Source of the DNA: Caldifarciminota bacterium
GTDB taxonomy: Bacteria > Hydrothermota > Hydrothermia > B15-G9 > WFZT01
Length of the DNA: 25,309 nucleotides
NCBI GenBank assembly: GCA_026991055.1
Contig: JALXCE010000081.1
Location: 1-25,309 of the forward strand
Direction: 5' to 3'
The notes under the pieces were generated by a model. It had not been told where the DNA came from, searched no databases, and was given only the letters and a program-made list of their open reading frames with translations. The translations under genes were made by a program, and so were the position numbers. Shown here in pieces: positions 23,746-25,309 of the stretch. Numbering within the stretch: the stretch's first letter is position 1; every line of letters begins with the position of its first letter.

Positions 23746-24441
23746 ATGCGATTTAAGATTTATTTCATCGAAAGAGAGCAAGTTGCGGTAAGCTTTGACG
23801 GTAAGCTTTTTGTTATCAATCCGGCTGAGAGTGTGTTAGTTGGGGGCCGCGCAAGAAGTGCGCGGCCCCCAACAAGCGAAAGAAAATCCAGTAATTCAGG
23901 ACCTTCCAAACAGGCAAATTTTACTGGAAAAGTTGACTGCGCTATCTCTCCGGTAAGGGAAAATTTTGTCGTTTTTACGGGAGAAGTGAAGGAATCTTCG
24001 TGGAAAGTTCTTTACCCTTCAATGCATGAGATAGAAAAGGAAGAGGATGGAATACTTGGTTTACACCTTGATGAAGAGCTCTCGGTAAAGTTCTACGTGG
24101 ATGCAAAAGAGGACTCTGCATTTCTGATAAAGCAGGGGAAATTTCGGATTTTTTATGCAAATAGCCGCTATTTGAGTAGTGTGGATTCGCTGGAACTTGC
24201 GATAAGAGACATAAAAAAGTTCTTCGTCAGAAAGTTAGATTTTGCGTTCTTACCCCTGGATGTTGAGACTCCCAAAGTCATAGACTTCCTCTCAAAGGTT
24301 AAGCCAAAATATCTCATTCCCCTGCTACCGGGTGGTAACCCCGGAGTAGTGGAGGATTTTGTGAAGGATTACCAGTTTATTCATACCTCGGTTTTACTTT
24401 ACAGCGGGAATTGCGAAATATTCGAATTCAATCTTATTTGA
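23746..24441 (+). CDS. metallo-beta-lactamase-fold-like protein without metal ligands
   Basis: A 231-aa protein with the outline of the UlaG-like branch of the metallo-beta-lactamase fold. It opens with two beta strands (VAVSFDGKLFVINP). AFLIKQGKFRIFYANS stands where active members have a GDT motif, and DFAFLPLD and KPKYLIPLLPGGNPGVVEDF stand where they have the last motifs. The HxHxDH motif and the other histidine and aspartate ligands are missing, so hydrolase activity is unlikely. Residues about 32-44 (VGGRARSARPPTS) are encoded by a perfect GC-rich palindrome inserted in frame and followed by a low-complexity Ser/Lys stretch. It is divergent from nuoH and upstream of accD. Function unknown; family assignment is moderate. 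Confidence 0.7.
   Translation: MRFKIYFIEREQVAVSFDGKLFVINPAESVLVGGRARSARPPTSERKSSNSGPSKQANFTGKVDCAISPVRENFVVFTGEVKESSWKVLYPSMHEIEKEEDGILGLHLDEELSVKFYVDAKEDSAFLIKQGKFRIFYANSRYLSSVDSLELAIRDIKKFFVRKLDFAFLPLDVETPKVIDFLSKVKPKYLIPLLPGGNPGVVEDFVKDYQFIHTSVLLYSGNCEIFEFNLI
23839..23873. repeat. perfect palindromic element inside a coding region, in frame
   Basis: The arms 23839-23853 and 23859-23873 are perfectly complementary over 15 bp around a 5-nt loop (AGAAG). It is far more GC-rich than the surrounding gene. Its tip GCAAGAAGTGC differs by one base from that of the intergenic hairpin at 86-116. It keeps the reading frame open and adds an Arg/Pro/Gly-rich peptide to the protein. Confidence 0.85.
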
Positions 24442-24467
24442 CAGGATTTATCACGTAAAAGTATAAT
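24438..24467 (+). promoter_or_regulatory. perfect-consensus promoter of accD giving a leaderless mRNA
   Basis: TTGACA (24438-24443) and TATAAT (24462-24467) are both exact consensus hexamers, 18 bp apart. The -10 box ends 7 nt before the accD ATG at 24475, so the transcript should begin at or next to the A of the start codon. There is no room for a ribosome-binding site. The -35 box overlaps the stop codon of the upstream gene. Confidence 0.85.
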
Positions 24468-24474
24468 TTGCACC

Positions 24475-25309
24475 ATGTTATTCCGCAGGAAGAAGAAAGA
24501 GCTAAAGATAGAAAAGAGAGATGTTCCCAAAGATATATTTGTTAAGTGCCCATCCTGTGGTGAGATTATTTACCGCAACCAGCTTGAGAAAAACCTTCAT
24601 GTTTGCCCTGTTTGCAACTATCACTTCCGTATTCGCGCAACAGATTTTGTGAAAATTCTTCTCGATGAAGGTGAATTTGAGGAAAAGATCGGGGAGAACC
24701 TTGAGACAGTGGATGCCCTTGAATTTCCAGATTACAAGGCAAAGCTTGAGAAATCAAAGAAAAAAACAGGTTTAAAGGAAGCAGCTATTGCCGGCACAGG
24801 TAAGATTGGTGGTTTTAAGGTTGTTCTCTTTGTGACAGACTTCGGCTTTCTCGGTGGCAGTATGGGGTCAGTTTATGGTGAAATTTTCTATCGTGCAGCA
24901 ATTCGGGCCGTGGAGCTTGGAGTTCCCCTGATTTCCCTCACATCTTCTGGCGGTGGGGCGAGGATGCACGAGGGAATTTTCTCCTTAATGCAGATGGCGA
25001 AAACAACTGTGGGTGTTACGAAATTGGAGGAGGCCAAGATTCCATTTATCTCAGTGCTTTCCGACCCGACCATGGGGGGGGTTATGGCCTCTTTTGCAGC
25101 CCTCGGTGATATTATTATAGCTGAACCCCGTGCGCTTTTAGGTTTTGCCGGGCCAAGAGTTATTAAGCAAACCATTGGTGAAGATTTACCGGAAGGATTT
25201 CAGACCTCAGAATTTTTGCTTGAGCACGGGATGATCGACATGGTTGTGGATAGGAGACAGCTCAAGGATACTCTGGTCAAGGTGCTTGACCATCTTTTAA
25301 AGGGAGAAT
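24475..25309 (+). CDS. accD: acetyl-CoA carboxylase carboxyltransferase subunit beta (3' end cut by window)
   Basis: The beta subunit of the carboxyltransferase part of acetyl-CoA carboxylase, which passes carboxyl from biotin to acetyl-CoA to make malonyl-CoA for fatty acids. The N-terminal zinc ribbon is Cys25-Cys28 with Cys44-Cys47 (KCPSCG, VCPVCN). The crotonase-like carboxyltransferase domain follows with TSSGGGARMHEG, SVLSDPTMGGVMASFA and LLGFAGPRVI. The 278 codons seen are close to the family's full length (about 280-290), so only the last few residues are missing. The ATG is fixed by the basic MLFRRKKK start and the absence of other starts. No ribosome-binding site; the promoter lies directly before the ATG. 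accA is not in the window. Confidence 0.96.
   Translation, partial: MLFRRKKKELKIEKRDVPKDIFVKCPSCGEIIYRNQLEKNLHVCPVCNYHFRIRATDFVKILLDEGEFEEKIGENLETVDALEFPDYKAKLEKSKKKTGLKEAAIAGTGKIGGFKVVLFVTDFGFLGGSMGSVYGEIFYRAAIRAVELGVPLISLTSSGGGARMHEGIFSLMQMAKTTVGVTKLEEAKIPFISVLSDPTMGGVMASFAALGDIIIAEPRALLGFAGPRVIKQTIGEDLPEGFQTSEFLLEHGMIDMVVDRRQLKDTLVKVLDHLLKGE

Overview
The window is about 25 kb of a bacterial chromosome, probably from an uncultivated, Gram-negative-type anaerobic or thermophilic lineage of the FCB/WOR-3 kind. That placement is an inference and is weak. It rests on three things: an outer-membrane beta-barrel protein of the DUF5916 type with a terminal Phe, the two-subunit iron-sulfur serine dehydratase, and an McsA/McsB pair outside Firmicutes-like gene order. 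The genes are densely packed with many 4-bp or longer overlaps. Most genes inside operons have strong Shine-Dalgarno sites.

Layout. (1) 199-4999, plus strand: obgE, a HEAT-repeat protein, an HD-domain hydrolase, a LeuC/homoaconitase-type large subunit, and the beta and alpha subunits of L-serine dehydratase, in one tight overlapping run. (2) 5000-5597: non-coding, with one GC-rich hairpin. (3) 5598-7709, minus: a 703-aa DUF5916-type surface/outer-membrane protein. (4) 8051-10898, minus: a clearly AT-rich three-gene restriction-modification island (beta-class methyltransferase, unrecognised 247-aa protein that is the candidate endonuclease, gamma-class methyltransferase fused to a target-recognition-like domain). 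(5) 11476-14958, minus: dxs-mcsA-mcsB from a good sigma70-type promoter. (6) 14959-15893: a 0.9-kb non-coding block carrying four related hairpins. (7) 15894-23625, minus: nuoH-J-K-L-M-N (membrane arm of complex I, with no nuoI) followed by a DegT-family aminotransferase. (8) 23746-24441, plus: a metallo-beta-lactamase-fold-like protein that has lost the metal ligands and carries a perfect 35-bp palindromic element in frame. (9) 24475 to the window end, plus: accD, lacking only its last codon or codons.

Three signals stand out. First, a family of dispersed GC-rich hairpins, REP/MITE-like, is scattered in the gaps. Two copies are a composite of two hairpins with conserved flanks, and one member sits in frame inside a protein, much as Rickettsia palindromic elements do. 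Second, accD has a perfect-consensus promoter whose -10 box ends 7 nt before the ATG and has no ribosome-binding site, so its mRNA should be leaderless. Three other genes without ribosome-binding sites (obgE, the DUF5916 gene, the metallo-beta-lactamase-like gene) show weaker versions of the same geometry, while genes with leaders (dxs, nuoH) have proper Shine-Dalgarno sites. Third, the AT-rich restriction-modification island holds an endonuclease candidate of no family I recognise.
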